A stretch of 64,000 nucleotides of DNA from Hippasteria phrygiana (Eukaryota > Echinodermata > Asteroidea > Valvatida > Goniasteridae): assembly GCA_037893225.1 (NCBI GenBank), contig JAZGUH010000056.1, positions 62,001 to 126,000 of the forward strand. The letters are read 5' to 3'. Made by a program: the position numbers and the translations under genes. The notes below the pieces were generated by a model that saw nothing but the letters and a program-made list of their open reading frames with translations, was not told where the DNA came from and made no database searches. Shown in pieces: positions 1 through 11,694 of this stretch. Each line of letters begins with the position of its first letter. The first letter of the stretch is position 1.

Positions 1-1506
1 TTCCCTTGTGGATTGTTTGACGAAATTTAAAAAGAATATAATTTCAGAAAATTGACAATTTTTTGTATGGAAACTGGAAACAAGACTCTTACCCCACTGA
101 CGTAAAATAGAACTAATATGGCCATTGCACGAGGCGATATAAAGAATCAAAAGTGAGGTAAGGAGGATTTGATGTTAATAATGACGTCCAATGTCAAATA
201 CAAAACCCAAAATCAAAATGAGAAGTCAGGTGCTCAACCCAGTAGTCATAATGCAAATAGCTTGTAAACTTCAGATGCGATTTGTAAGATTCATATCCTG
301 AACCGTGAACCGCCCCCTTTAACTTTAAATTCCATACTTTAACGTTAAATCTCATATTTAACTTCCAGGGGCCCCACACCAGCGCTATTCAGATACGTAC
401 ATGCATGAGGCAGGAAATTATTTTCTTTTTTTACATCGATTTTGTAAAACTTGCTTTACAAACTCGGCTATATCTCGGCCAATTTTGGGTCTGGAAACCT
501 TCACACTGCACTGGCTATTGCTCAACTCTTGCTCTTCCTATCAGTGGTAACTTTTGGGTGGTTCTTTACATATCAGCAAAATACTTCCATTTTGGGTCGG
601 AATGGGAGGCCAGGGTCCCAACCCAGCGCCTTCCAGTCTAAAGAACCTCCGAAATAGGGTTTTTAAACCTTAAAATCTACACTGTGCACCTTTTGTCCAA
701 TTTACCAACTTACACCTGAACAGCGCAATCCCATTTCTGACCTGTCTTCTAAATGAACAATTGTCAAACACTGTTTAAGCACTTTTTACCCCCCCCCCCC
801 CCGGAAATATAGTGCAAATTTAGTATACCTATATTTAATTTTCTTTTTATCTAATTTGTAAGTAATTCAATAATCAATCATATTTTATTAGTGTTTTGAA
901 GATGTTTTCAGTAGCATAATCAAAGCTATAACTTTTAATGTATATAATGAACAGACCATCTCTATAAATTCACACGGTGTATATTGTTTTTCTATTATAA
1001 CGGGTGTGCGTTTGTTTGTTTGTTTGTTTGTTTGTTTGTTTGTTTTCAATCTAACGGTTTTCAATTTAATAATATTACTCTAGTTGAAGTCAATTTTATC
1101 TCAGATACACGTAATTGTTATATTATTTTGTTAGATGTTACCATGTTATTATTCGTTTTAGATGCAGGTTTTCTACTTTGTTTTTGAATGTCCATTTTTT
1201 ATCTATGAGTAATTTTGTTACCGTTTCCTTTGTAATTTGACCGCAATTCAGCTTTTGGCTGCTATGGTTGAACGGTAATAGATCGATCGATCGAATCGAA
1301 TCGAATCGACATGTTTTGTCTTCAATTCATCAGTTCAAAGACCGTTAATAAAGCACACCACAAGGGTTAATTTTGTTTTTCGATTATTGTCTTGAGCGCA
1401 AGCATTTTTTTTGCAAACTATCTTCATAAATCTCTCACTGCAGGCTTGCTTCTATATCTGACTTTCCTGATGCGGATTCTAGTCCCTGTCCAAGAGGAAT
1501 CCTAGT
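1..1506. other. gene-free stretch with simple repeats
   Basis: No convincing coding region is seen. It holds a C14 tract at 789-802, a (GTTT)n microsatellite at 1011-1044 and a GATC/GAATC microsatellite at 1281-1310. The short open frames here match no family I recognise. Confidence 0.6.
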
Positions 1507-2423
1507 CTACTGAGCTGTCAAGCGCTGAGCGTACAAATTCTCGTAGTGTGGCATTGAAGCGTCGACGTATCGGAGGATTTCAGGAGGTACAGACGAGCGA
1601 TCCGGAGGAGGACGAGGTTTCAGGAAGCACGTGCTGTCCAGTGCGTTCTTGTAGTAATGCGAAAGCTCATTTCCTTTGAGAAAATAGTTGGAGATGACCC
1701 AGTGCTCAGTGGTGGCATTCCCTGCCTCCCATTGCAGAAGCTTCTCCTCAAAAGGCAGCCCGATGGTTTTGAAGAGAGCTGACAGGATACCTTTGGGATC
1801 CTGAAGAAGGTCATCGGCATCGATGATGATCGGCATTGTTCGTGCGCCTCCTTCACGTGATCAAGCAACTTACTGCTCTCCTGGAAACCGAAACCTTTTG
1901 GCATATATTCTGTGGGTATCTCATCCATGCTGATTTCTTCTGTACCTGTACTTGACTTCCGCAATATGCTAAGCAAGTTATTCCATGATGGGAAGACCTT
2001 CATAGGATGACGGATAAGGAATAGGTGCATGTAGCCCTTCGGAAGGAACTCGAGCCGGTCAATGACAGTGAATGCCATGTCTTTGCAGAAGATAAACCTT
2101 TTGCCCTTGTGGGCTCCCTCCAGTTGCTCTTTCACCCACTTGAAGGTACACACAGACTCGTCTATCCCTGCTGTTACGCCGGTCACCTATGAGACTAGTT
2201 TCTCTAAAGCCTCCGCCCTCTTCTTCATTTCAGTTTGCGTATATTGTACTTCCGCACTGTCGGGTCCGCGGTAAAAGGCACATGCGTAGGTTTCGAAGAA
2301 TACTTTTGTGTCTTCCACAAAACTCAAACATTTGGCCAGAACGGTTGAAAGAGAGCGAGGGACGGCCCATATCATTAGTCGGACCTGCTGGTCAGAAGAA
2401 GGGGAATTATTGATATCTGTCAT
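1507..2423 (-). pseudogene. sulfotransferase-like gene, copy 1 (stop + frameshift)
   Basis: About 305 codons in one exon, starting at ATG 2423 and ending at TGA-type stop 1507. The N-terminus has the nucleotide-binding-loop-like motif WAVPRSLSTVL. The middle has LIRHPMKVFPSW, which fits the 3'-phosphate-binding segment of PAPS-dependent sulfotransferases. The C-terminal third (IIIDADDLLQDPKGI, LQWEAGN) is typical of the family often annotated as sulfotransferase or 'branched-chain aminotransferase-like' in invertebrate deuterostomes. Two lesions are visible against copy 2 (14492-15386): an in-frame TAG at 2187-2189, where copy 2 has Asp, and a 1-nt deletion near 1831-1836 just before the IIIDADDL segment. 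The aligned segments around the TAG have the same length in both copies, which argues against an intron there. A substrate cannot be inferred. A polymorphic null allele or assembly error is possible, but two lesions favour a pseudogene. Confidence 0.82.
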
Positions 2424-2436
2424 CTGTAAGTAAAAT
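2424..2436 (-). promoter_or_regulatory. probable 3' splice site directly before the ATG of copy 1
   Basis: Reading the minus strand, a pyrimidine-rich stretch ends in TTACAG immediately before the ATG at 2423. The fragment copy at 6383 has the same TTACAG|ATG arrangement. Both copies therefore derive from a gene with an intron in the 5' UTR or just before the start codon, not from a processed retrocopy. Copy 2 at 15386 lacks this site. Confidence 0.5.
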
Positions 2437-3149
2437 AGAAATGAAGATGTGAAAGTAAATAGAAAATGAACAATACAGTTGGTCTTCTTGTAAAAGAAAA
2501 TGAGGAATTTTGTGATTTGTTTTTCATATTTTCTAAAAAGAAAAGAAAAATGTACTATTGGAGTCAAACGAGTGAAATATAATTGCAAAGCCAGGTCACA
2601 TCGGGAGTATGTTCATTTAGATGAGTATCGGTGTCTGCCTGCAGTCCCATAAGGTTGTACATACTTGTGGCATTTGTCACAAGTATATAATGCACGGGCA
2701 ATTAAAGTAGAATTTATGCAAATGTAACATTACATTACTGTTCAGGTTGCCTACGAGGGTCGGCTGAAAAGTTCGTAGGTTGACTCTGAAGGAGTAATGC
2801 CAGATCAATGAAACTTAGCATGCATATGTCATTTACGCTGATCTGCGGAGTTATAAACTTGGTTGCCAAAATACTTTGGAGCCGGATGGGAATTTCTCCT
2901 TGTTTTTCACCCTTGAAGGTTTTTTCGCGGGTTTTTCGCCCATCCCGTATATCAGGAATAGGCTTGAGAGTTGAAAAGTTAACAGAAAATTGATTTATTT
3001 GTGTAAACATTATTGTATTTGTTTAAATATTTTGTATGAATGTGTAAATATTCAGTTTTAACTAATAATATGCAGGGCCCCAATGGAAACCAGTTTTAAA
3101 CTGTTTGGGCATACCCTGGGTAAAGAAATGTAATAAATAAATATATTTC

Positions 3150-3550
3150 AACCCTTTTGATAACTAATTGCATTGTTTGTTTCCAGGTAAGGCCGTATTT
3201 GGTGGTGCGTAGACAACTTCGTAAAAATTGACAACATTTGGCATCGAAAAGACCTTTGCCTTCTTTGGAGGGGACGAGGACGTGTGTTTCCACTGCATGG
3301 ATTGCCTCTTTGTCTCTGGCTCAAAGTGATGGACCCAGCACTCACCCTGAGTTAGGAAACGTTCGATGAGCTGGATCTGCTGCAAAACGCTCCAAGTTAT
3401 CCCTTGACCAGCCTGGTGCGCTTTTGATCAGGGGTCAGAAGACGCGGCACCCACCGAGCAGAAACCTTCGACATTCCAAGTTGTACTCGGAATGTTCTTA
3501 ACTCTCTCGCGGGAGATTCCAACAGCATGCAATTAGTTATCAAAAGGGTT
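3150..3550. repeat. second inverted repeat nested inside the mariner
   Basis: A 23-bp perfect inverted repeat (3150-3172 against 3528-3550, core TTTTGATAACTAATTGCA) brackets exactly the surviving transposase fragment. It lies well inside the outer TIRs. It may mark the deletion junctions or a nested foldback. Confidence 0.7.
3164..3530 (-). pseudogene. mariner transposase remnant
   Basis: Three minus-strand frames together give mariner landmarks: AVGISRERV and then LGMSKVSARWVPRLLTPDQK (helix-turn-helix to linker), then after frame changes GECWVHHFEPETKRQSMQW and PPKKAKV. The last block is the signature around the second catalytic Asp of D,D34D transposases. Here the usual GDE reads GEC, so the Asp position is altered. 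With frameshifts and missing ends it cannot encode an active enzyme. Confidence 0.85.
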
Positions 3551-3631
3551 TAAATAAATGAACCTTAAGTTTAATTGATCTGACGTTACTCCTTCAGAGT
3601 CAACCTACGAACTTTTCAGCCGACCCTCGTA

Positions 3632-5666
3632 TCTGCGGCTTTCCACCAAGACGGCACCCGTGCATAAAATGTCTTGGTATTCACAGCTGAGGCATATTAT
3701 TACCAGGGTTAGATGTTAAAATCCCATTGCTTTAAAACGTTGGTTGCATCAATATGTGGTGAAATTGTGAGAGGGTAATTTTTGGTAAGTTACGTCCTTG
3801 TCTACCTCAAGGAACCAAACTACTTAGAATAGAACATGCGAGCGAACGCCATGGCATATACCTTCTCAGTGAAGATGTTGGTACCCGGGCTTGCTTGTGA
3901 AGAAACCTGGCCGCCAGCGAAGTGAAATCAAGAGCTCTGTTAAACACTAGTGTTTTATGCTGACGCTATAAAGATGAGGTGTACTCATTGAATGCCACAC
4001 AAGCGGTTAGTCCAAAAAAAGAGCTTGACATTAGCCAGTTACCATGTAAATATTGGGTTGGCAACGTACTGATAAACACAAAACCCGATTTGTTTTCGAC
4101 TTTAACCTTTACGCACTACTCTTTGTTTAAATATAGATTACAATAAGCCAAATAAACAAACAAAGTAACAAACAAAGTATATGTTTTTTAACCTGCTGAT
4201 GAATGCTCATAAAAAAGGAATTCAGACCGCTGTACAAAATAAAGTTAAGCCATGCCGGTGTAGCGTGAATTTCAGTCACTATGAAATACGGGCTCATCTG
4301 TAGTATTGCACGTGCCTAAGTAAAGATAATTAGGAGAGTGGCCGTCATCACGTGAGAGGGTTTTTACCACTATTAGGGAAAAGGAGTCTGACTTTCATAG
4401 ACACCGGTTTTTCAAACGTCCAGGATTGTGACGTCTGGACTAGATTATACTATAGTCTAACACTATTCATGCGGAGATGTATTTGACCAGGGTGTTGTCC
4501 GTTTTAGTCTCAACAAACATCACACTGTAAATGCAACCGCAGCAACATAAAGTTGCTGCTGTGGAAGCAAACGAAGAAGATTCACGTATCCATCAATCTT
4601 CAAATATTGTGTTGGGATAACTTATTGTTTAAACTCAGGTTACAGTTTACATGGTTTACTAACTTTCAACTTATTTTCTTTTTCAAAACAAGGGGAAATA
4701 CTGTATGTAAGAAATTCAAAGGTTATAGCGGGGCCTAGGAATGAACTACACCAACACACAATACATCAAATTTAATGCTTATAACCTGTACCTGTCAGGA
4801 AATAACACAATTTCAATGTTCAAATTTTGTACTTTCCACCTGTTTCATTGGACCGGGTCACATTGACCAAGTAAAGAGCACTGTCACAAAAAGTCTGGGT
4901 GATTGAGAAACTTTTTACACGACCGCTAAAACTTAACGCAATAATACAGTAGAACACCACAATAACGAACAGCACTGGATTCACACAAAAATGAACACTA
5001 GGCACTGTAGCGGAAGTAGTTTTTCGTAATTTTTTAATTACTAAAACATCTTTGGGCCAATATTGCTCAATTTCTCTTTTGAACTTCAGTCGAAAGCCAT
5101 AGTTTGAGACCGTGCAATCAAATTTAGGACAGAGGTCACACACCGGACATGCCAGCCCTTAGTCTTGGTTCAAGACGTTACTGTCTGATACTTGTCATCA
5201 ACAGAGGGCGCAATTTACAGGCTGTCACCGTACCGTACCGGTGGGCGTCTCGCGATCAATCACGGATGTACAGTGTAACGTCTTGGATTTTACTTTTGAG
5301 GGCGGGACCATTTTCTACAACCGCCGGATGCCCCGATTCTCTCGATCAAAACGATGAATACAAGATGGCGTCCTCCATGTAAAGACGTTTTAGAAGGTTT
5401 TGGAGCATTTGTAATTTTTGAAGACCTCACAGCCGGACGAATTCAGCATATAAGCCTTTTTATATACTGTAGAAATTGATAACATCTCAGGAATACAATG
5501 ATGTATATAAAAGTGTTTAGCGATAAGAATTTGGGGAGATATTTGAAATCAAAGTCGACCGGTTGTAAAACTCGGCGTGTAGGGCTGCCGTTGGAGTAGG
5601 GCTGTAATGGTGACAGCAAAAGGCCAGAAGTAAAAGAATGAACCATTTACAGCCCTATCTGTAGGG
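3632..5666. other. gene-free stretch
   Basis: No coding region that I recognise. The longest open frame (minus, 4820-5143) has one hydrophobic stretch but no family resemblance, and I do not call it a gene. No clear repeats were seen. Confidence 0.5.
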
Positions 5667-6211
5667 CTAATAGAATACTAACCCTCCAAATCTGCCCATT
5701 TCTAAAAAATTGAAACAATGACCAATCGTGATTGGTCATTGTTGCAATTTTCAGAAATGGGCGGATTTGGGGGTTAGTATTTTATAGGAAATATCGTTCC
5801 ATTGGCCTGTTTAAAGATTTGCGTTGTTGGATTGCGAAAAAAAACAGAGAAAAACGGCGCTCGTTTTTAACCGTCGGGCGGATGATAGCTTTTAGTCAAG
5901 GCGAGCGTGGCTATGGGCGCGTGACGCGCCCCGGATATGCCGTGGCGCCATTGTGTCCGGGGCGCGCCACTCGTCCGGGTAGCCACACGCGCCTTGACTA
6001 AAGGCTACAGGGCAGGTTTCCAACGATTTCCAGCTGGAAATCGTTGGAAAACGATATACATTTCCACTTTTCTTGACAACGACAGCACACCTAGTGCCAT
6101 AATTTCACAGGATGATTGAGACTACTATTAACATACAGTCTAGTAAGATATTTCGTAATAATTCAGTAAAAAGAAAATTGGAGGATTACCAATCGTGTAC
6201 ACTACCTTTAA
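5667..6211. mobile_element. TTAA-type MITE family A, copy 1 (with head-to-head second end)
   Basis: The right end reads, on the minus strand, TTAAAGGTAGTGTACACGAT and sits exactly inside the sulfotransferase fragment. The left side is a head-to-head palindrome: 5667-5727 is an inverted copy of the left terminal sequence at 5729-5790, centred near 5729. The core holds a GC-rich imperfect hairpin (roughly 5885-6006) and a short palindrome GATTTCCAGCTGGAAATC near 6027. It is closely related to 9875-10351. Confidence 0.8.
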
Positions 6212-6383
6212 ACTATCGGGTCCCATGGTAAATGCAGACAGATATGCTTCGAGGAAAACTTTGGAATCATTCACAAAGCTCAGATCGACATTTGGACAGG
6301 ACAGTTGCATGAGAGGGACCGAGGGACAGTCCATATGAGCCGCACCTGCATGGTCAGGCGAAGGGGACTTTTGAACGAGTCAT
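6212..6383 (-). pseudogene. sulfotransferase-like exon fragment, copy 3, cut by a MITE
   Basis: It matches the first ~55 codons of copy 1: ATG at 6383 directly after TTACAG, then a degraded nucleotide-binding loop, then SFVNDSKVFLEAYLSAF and GPDS. Homology stops exactly where a TTAA-type MITE begins (6208-6211), so the insertion removed or displaced the rest. At least one in-frame TGA and frame changes occur before that. It is a dead relic of a third family member. Confidence 0.75.
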
Positions 6384-7482
6384 CTGTAACAACAAAATCA
6401 CAATAACAACAGCTTGTAAAATTGTAACATAAGGCAACATAAACAAAATCAATTGTTTCTCATCAGAACCCATGTGGCGAAAAGGTCCGTCCGGGCAATT
6501 TATATTTTATATTTTATAGAATAGAAATTTCCATATACCCAAGAAAATATGTACGTCAGGACCTTTTGTATTTTATTTGTTCACAGTATGGAAGTATTTT
6601 ATGCTAAGATAATATCTCCATGATCTCGGTATACTAGTAGGCATAGGCCTACTACATCAGCTAGAACACAAATATTTTACATATTTTTTAAGAAACTGAA
6701 TTTATTTAATAAAAGGATTTTGAAAATAATTTGTTTACAAGATGATATGAATGTACATGACATACAGCTGACCTCAAAAGAGGAACGCTTTGAATTATGA
6801 AGTGCACCTACAGATCAGACTGCCCTGGTCTAGTTCCGATGTTTAAACAACAATATCGCTGATTCTTTGAAACCGGTATCCGACTATGCAACTTCACAGT
6901 GCTTGTTTCGCTTGTGCCCAGCCTCATGGGCGCGTGTGATCGCGCAAGCCGTAGTAGGATGAAACATGGCGCAGCAAAATCGTACCCATGGTAACGAGGT
7001 TGGCTTGTGCCCACCACGCAGCCCATACTGGGCGCTGGTAAGCGCTAATGCGCTTTAGCTCCGATTGGATAGATTGTTTGTGACTTACTGTATGAACGTG
7101 GGTTACCACTTCCGTCGCTTAGCTGCGCGGCATGCAATTTGAAATGTCATTGTACGCTACCCAGAATGCTGTGCGTTTTCCTTCACAGAAATTCTGTGAA
7201 GCTCATCAGCGTTTCCCAGTACTAGTATGGGCATTCTTTTTCCAAATTACAGATTGTTTTCGTTCATTACAGTTAGGCCTAAGACTTTAAAACGGATATT
7301 CATTTTCCCACTATTTCGAGCACCCCTATTTTTGAATGGAAGAGGCACACAGACCACCGTTCGCACTCGACTTAGCTCCCGACATGTCCGATCCTTCGCG
7401 CGCCTTTTGCCTGATACCAGCCTAGATTTATTGATTTTCCTGGCTTCTACCACATGGCCACTAACTTTACTGTCATTACATA
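6384..7482. other. gene-free stretch
   Basis: AT-rich sequence up to about 6760, then mixed composition. No homology to known genes was recognised and no strong repeat was seen. Confidence 0.45.
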
Positions 7483-7917
7483 TGTCACCCGCTCTGCAAA
7501 AAGGGCACTTATGTTGCAAAATTAAAAAATAGTGTTTTATATATAGCTGGAAAGGCCATTTTATAAGCTTTCATATGGTGTCTGTAGCATTTTGCAATCA
7601 CGAGATATTTGGAAATTTGCATGTTTGTTTTCAGGAATTTCTTGAAATGATTTGAGGAGAAACAAGCCATTTAAAAAAACAAAAAGCAAAGCAATAGATG
7701 GAAGTACTCGACAAAAACACATTCTTTTTCCAACTTTATTCACTGAAATCAAAGATTTTGGTTATGAAATAGAATAATATAGGTATCAAAGATGCAAAAA
7801 ATTACCTCCCTTCAAAATCACTTGTTTGAAGAATTTTTCACCCTCTTCACATTGAACGGCCCATAACTCGTAAAAGCATACAGCGACTTATGTGCCCTTT
7901 TTGCAGAGCGGGTCACA
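7483..7917. mobile_element. MITE family B, copy 1
   Basis: 435-bp element. The ends pair as an inverted repeat: TGTCACCCGCTCTGCAAAAA at left, and the complement of TGTGACCCGCTCTGCAAAAA at right. The interior is non-coding. The same family occurs at 59631-60077. Confidence 0.85.
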
Positions 7918-8489
7918 TATACAGTAGAGTTCACACGGCCCCGGGCTTTTGGGTCAGGTAATTGTCGGTGTTTATAAAAACCTCTCCAACGTGAGTTTAC
8001 CTGGCATTGTTTACAACAGCGTGTTTTATAGCGTATATAATTTTTTTTTTTCTGTTTGGAATTTCTGGGCGTCCGATACATTTATATTTTAACTTCTATA
8101 ATTATAAAATATACACAAATATCCACCCGGCACGAAAAATCCGCCCGGCCGCTGATGAGAAACAAGTTATTTTGTTTAGGTTGCCTGATGAAAGTGCGTG
8201 TCTAAAAATGTACCTCAACCATAAAAATGAGGGACAAATTGTAGATTAAAAACCATATATGTTTTTGCGTGTTTCCGGTGGCCCTTATATAACGTAGGTC
8301 GAGGACCTGGATTGCCAAATTTAAGCATTTTCCCTCTTTGAATAATCTACAAGGCCAACATATTACATTTAAGGTCACCTCACATAATTTACAGACATTG
8401 CAACTGTAGTGAATATTATGCAAATGTTTAAGTGAATACCGTCATACCTCTACACGACAAGCAGGATGCCTTGTAAAGAACCTTAATTA

Positions 8490-8521
8490 AATCATGGAGG
8501 AAGGATCCTTCCTCCATGATT
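8490..8521. repeat. 32-bp perfect palindrome without spacer
   Basis: AATCATGGAGGAAGGA followed immediately by its exact reverse complement, centred on GGATCC. No related copy was seen in the window. Confidence 0.9.
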
Positions 8522-9400
8522 AAATTCATGCGAGAAAGCGAACCAAATCCACTATGCCCGGTGTTGTATGCACATTGATATACGCTGCCAACGTTAATAG
8601 TGAAAACCACCCACAAACTCATCAGTGTTGAAAATACGGTAACACATCCAATTTAACGTCCATGCACTGAAAATCTGTCCAACATATTACGTACAAAACT
8701 ACTGATAGTGATTGCTGGGATGGGGTTCATTTGACCTGGAGTTTATTTGACCTTGGCGAGCTGTGACAATAATGCCATTTCTAGGCCACCATGCATACAG
8801 TTATTACGCACACGTGCGGCACAATATATTAACAGATCTGTAAATTTAATATAAAAACCGCACCTTCACCAAAATGGCGTCAGTTTCAACAGTCAACTCA
8901 ACAGTGAGTGCAGCACACTATATCCCCCGTCAGTGTATCTTGCCTGAGACTATAAACGTAACGCACAGCGACTGCAATGCGGGCTGTCATCATCCGTTGT
9001 CTCGGGGTGCCAGTATCACAACTGAAGCTGGACACTAATTTATGCTGGGTCACAATGCGTCAACAGCTACTAATGAATTATGCATTACGTACAAGTTTGC
9101 GAATTAACTTCACATACACAATACATGTAAATGTACGTGTACTCTAGAGCTAGCGAGCAAGGTCATTATGTACAGCATGTACAATGTAAGTGTAACCTGA
9201 CAAGGGACCGCGTTGTGTGTACAATTTTTGGGGTTAAAAAATATGGACCGAGTTGTGTTATGGGACACCCAGCGTTTTTCCCCACAACATCCATCGTACA
9301 ACCAGTGTATGTAATTCGAATCTGCTTAGACTTTCAAACAAGAAGACTCAGTTCTATTTCTGTATGCTGTAAGAAAGTAAAACGGGCGATGCTTACCCAG
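8522..9400. other. gene-free stretch
   Basis: No supportable gene or repeat was found. Short overlapping frames on both strands near 9110-9420 show no family resemblance. Confidence 0.45.
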
Positions 9401-9650
9401 TGGGCACAAGACGTCTTTTAGACGTCTTATAGACGTAAAATATTGACGTCTTATAAATGTCTCATTTCGGTCGTATATGCAAAACCAAAAGACGTCTTTT
9501 TCTGACGAATAAACGACGTCTTTTTTTACGTCTTTTACTCGTCAGGAAAAGACGTCTTTTAGTCGTCAGAAAAAAGGCGTCTTTTGGTTTTGCATATACG
9601 ACCAAAATAAGACATTTATAAGACGTCAATATTTTCGGGAAAAGACTCAA
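9401..9650. repeat. foldback element rich in GACGTC
   Basis: Arms of about 75 bp (9438-9512 against 9565-9636) are inverted copies with few mismatches. The palindromic hexamer GACGTC, or variants of it, recurs about a dozen times along the element, often as AAGACGTCTT. It is non-coding and resembles a foldback or MITE. Confidence 0.85.
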
Positions 9651-9874
9651 ATAATTTCAGTGATTGCATACAATAATAATTCCGTGACGTGTCTTTTTAT
9701 TCATCAAATCATTCACATATCGTCAAGTATTATTACAGTACACTCTCGTTAATACAAACTCGCATGAGACGGAACTCAAGGTAAAATTAACATATTTGGT
9801 CCCAACCATGTAATAATGCACATTCCTCAACAATCCCCATTCACAAGTTCCTACTCCATTCATACCTATAAAGA

Positions 9875-10351
9875 TTAAAGGTAGTGTACATGATTGGTCA
9901 TTGTTGCAATTTTCAGAAATGGGCGGATTTGGGGGTTAGTATTTTATAGGAAATATCGTTCCACTGACCTGTTCAAAGTTTTGCGTTGTTGGATGGCGAA
10001 AAAAACGGCGCTCGTTTTCAACCGTCGGGCGGATGATAGCCTTTAGTCAAGGCGCACGTGGCTACCTGGACGCGGGACGCGCCCCGACTGAGACTAATGC
10101 CAGCATGTCCGGGGCGCGCCACTCATCCAGTATAGCCACGCGCGCCTTGACTGAAGGCTACAGGGCAGTTTTCCCAACGATTTCCAGCTGGAAATCGTTG
10201 GAAAATTTCCACTTTTCTTGACGACAGCACACCTGATGCCATAATTTCACAGGATGATTGAGACTACTGTTAACTTACAGTCTAGTAAGGTATTTCGTAA
10301 TAATTCAGTAAAAAAAAATGGAGGATTACCAATCGTGTACACCACATTTAA
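9875..10351. mobile_element. TTAA-type MITE family A, copy 2
   Basis: Flanked by TTAA at 9875-9878 and 10348-10351. The inverted ends are TTAAAGGTAGTGTACATGAT and TTAAATGTGGTGTACACGAT. The core is a GC-rich imperfect hairpin built from TAGTCAAGGCGC and its complement, plus GATTTCCAGCTGGAAATC. It is nearly collinear with 5729-6211. Confidence 0.87.
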
Positions 10352-10361
10352 GGCTCTGCAG

Positions 10362-10573
10362 GGCCAATTTCGTAGAGCTGCTTAAGCACAAAATTTGCTG
10401 CAGCATAAAAAAAACCTCCATGCGATTGTTATGCTATAAAGTAAACAACAGCTTATAATACCAATCACAAGCAATATACATCGCATGGAGTTTTGGCCGG
10501 TAACCTGATTACATTAGGCAAGGCTTTTTGTGCTTGGGCAAATTTTGTGTTAAAAAAGCTCTATAAAAATGGC
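10362..10573. mobile_element. short MITE adjoining family A copy 2
   Basis: Inverted ends: GCCAATTTCGTAGAGCTG at left and a complementary AGCTCTATAAAAATGGC at right. An internal inverted pair is built on TCCATGCGAT / ATCGCATGGA. It is about 212 bp and non-coding. Confidence 0.65.
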
Positions 10574-11690
10574 ATAGGCAGCAATTAAAGGCTGAAGCAC
10601 ACGTGTAATGCTTGTTTTATTGGGTTAAACACTGAATAAGAAACAAGTAAATTGATGAATTTTGTTGATTTTAATATCAATGGGAAGCGAGTTAAAACAT
10701 GATGAAATTGAACAATTACCGGCCACACCCCTTGAAAAAGTGAGGTCATTTCGGACACCCGCGTTGTCCTGACTGCACGCTGGGCATTCTGATTCACGTG
10801 TTCTTACACCAGAACTTTGACTGTTTTTTTGCATAGAAGAGTCATTCCTTTTGAAAAGCTTGGTAGGTGTGTTCCTGCGGGCGTTGTATAACATCACAAA
10901 TGTTGGAGCCCTCACAGTAACACAGTATATAAAGTTTAACATTTAGCTAAATTTATGGCAAGTAACCAATATTGTTTACATTGCCTCAGATCAGTTTCGC
11001 AGACGGCTTAAATAAAAACTGCCATTCAATGATAGCTCAAGTTTTCTCACAGTTTTAGTTCACATCCAATCAGATGTTAGATAACAGATCGGTTATATCA
11101 TATGACATCTGATTGGTTGTTCAGTTCACTTGGTATCCAATCAGATTGGTTAGGGTTACAATGTATTTGCATTTCGTCAAGTGTATAAGAGTGGAGCATT
11201 CAACCAGAAAACTTCCTTCAGATTCCTATTTCACCAGGCTTACGATAATAATACGATACATTCATAACTTTTCAAATACAGAAGAAAGGAAACGCCAGCT
11301 TCTTTTTGTTGAGGCCTTTCATGTTGAACTCCATTTGGAGAGTAGGAGTCATCATCCTGTTAATATAAATGTTTGATAAAAAAGTCAATACATGTCATCA
11401 TAAAGGAGCCATCTCTACCTGTTCAGCAAGTTACCAAAATATGCGTTAAAAAATAGACATCCAAATCTCTGTCCAGTAAGTTATTAAAATAGACATCTAT
11501 ACTTGTTATTATCAGTAAATATAGACATACCTGTTCAGTACATTCCGTACCATGTCCCTCATATCGCTTCCTCCATTTCGTCTGTAGTAGGCAACCTTTA
11601 AAAAATAGCATTCAAAATAATAATTGATAATACCTTTACTGACAATGGCAAAAGCAACTACTGCCCTCATTTTACCACCAATCTCATGCA
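10574..11690. other. gene-free stretch
   Basis: No recognisable gene. Near 11400-11530 a short phrase with 'atagacatc' is loosely repeated. Nothing else can be supported. Confidence 0.4.
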
Positions 11691-11694
11691 GAAC

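Larger units (their letters stand above)
2754..3629. mobile_element. mariner-type DNA transposon, internally deleted
   Basis: An 876-bp element is flanked by TA dinucleotides (2752-2753, 3630-3631). Its terminal inverted repeats, starting CGAGGGTCGGCTGAAAAG, are identical over 44 bp. The interior carries minus-strand mariner transposase remnants. Full mariners are about 1.3 kb, so the 5' coding part and the C-terminus have been lost. The perfect TIRs contrast with the decayed coding sequence. Confidence 0.88.

Noticed and set aside
2187..2189. TAG in sulfotransferase copy 1 as the edge of an intron
   Set aside because: Copy 2 aligns without a gap through this point, and no usable donor precedes it.
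4820..5143. 107-codon minus-strand frame with one hydrophobic stretch
   Set aside because: No family resemblance, and length is compatible with chance.
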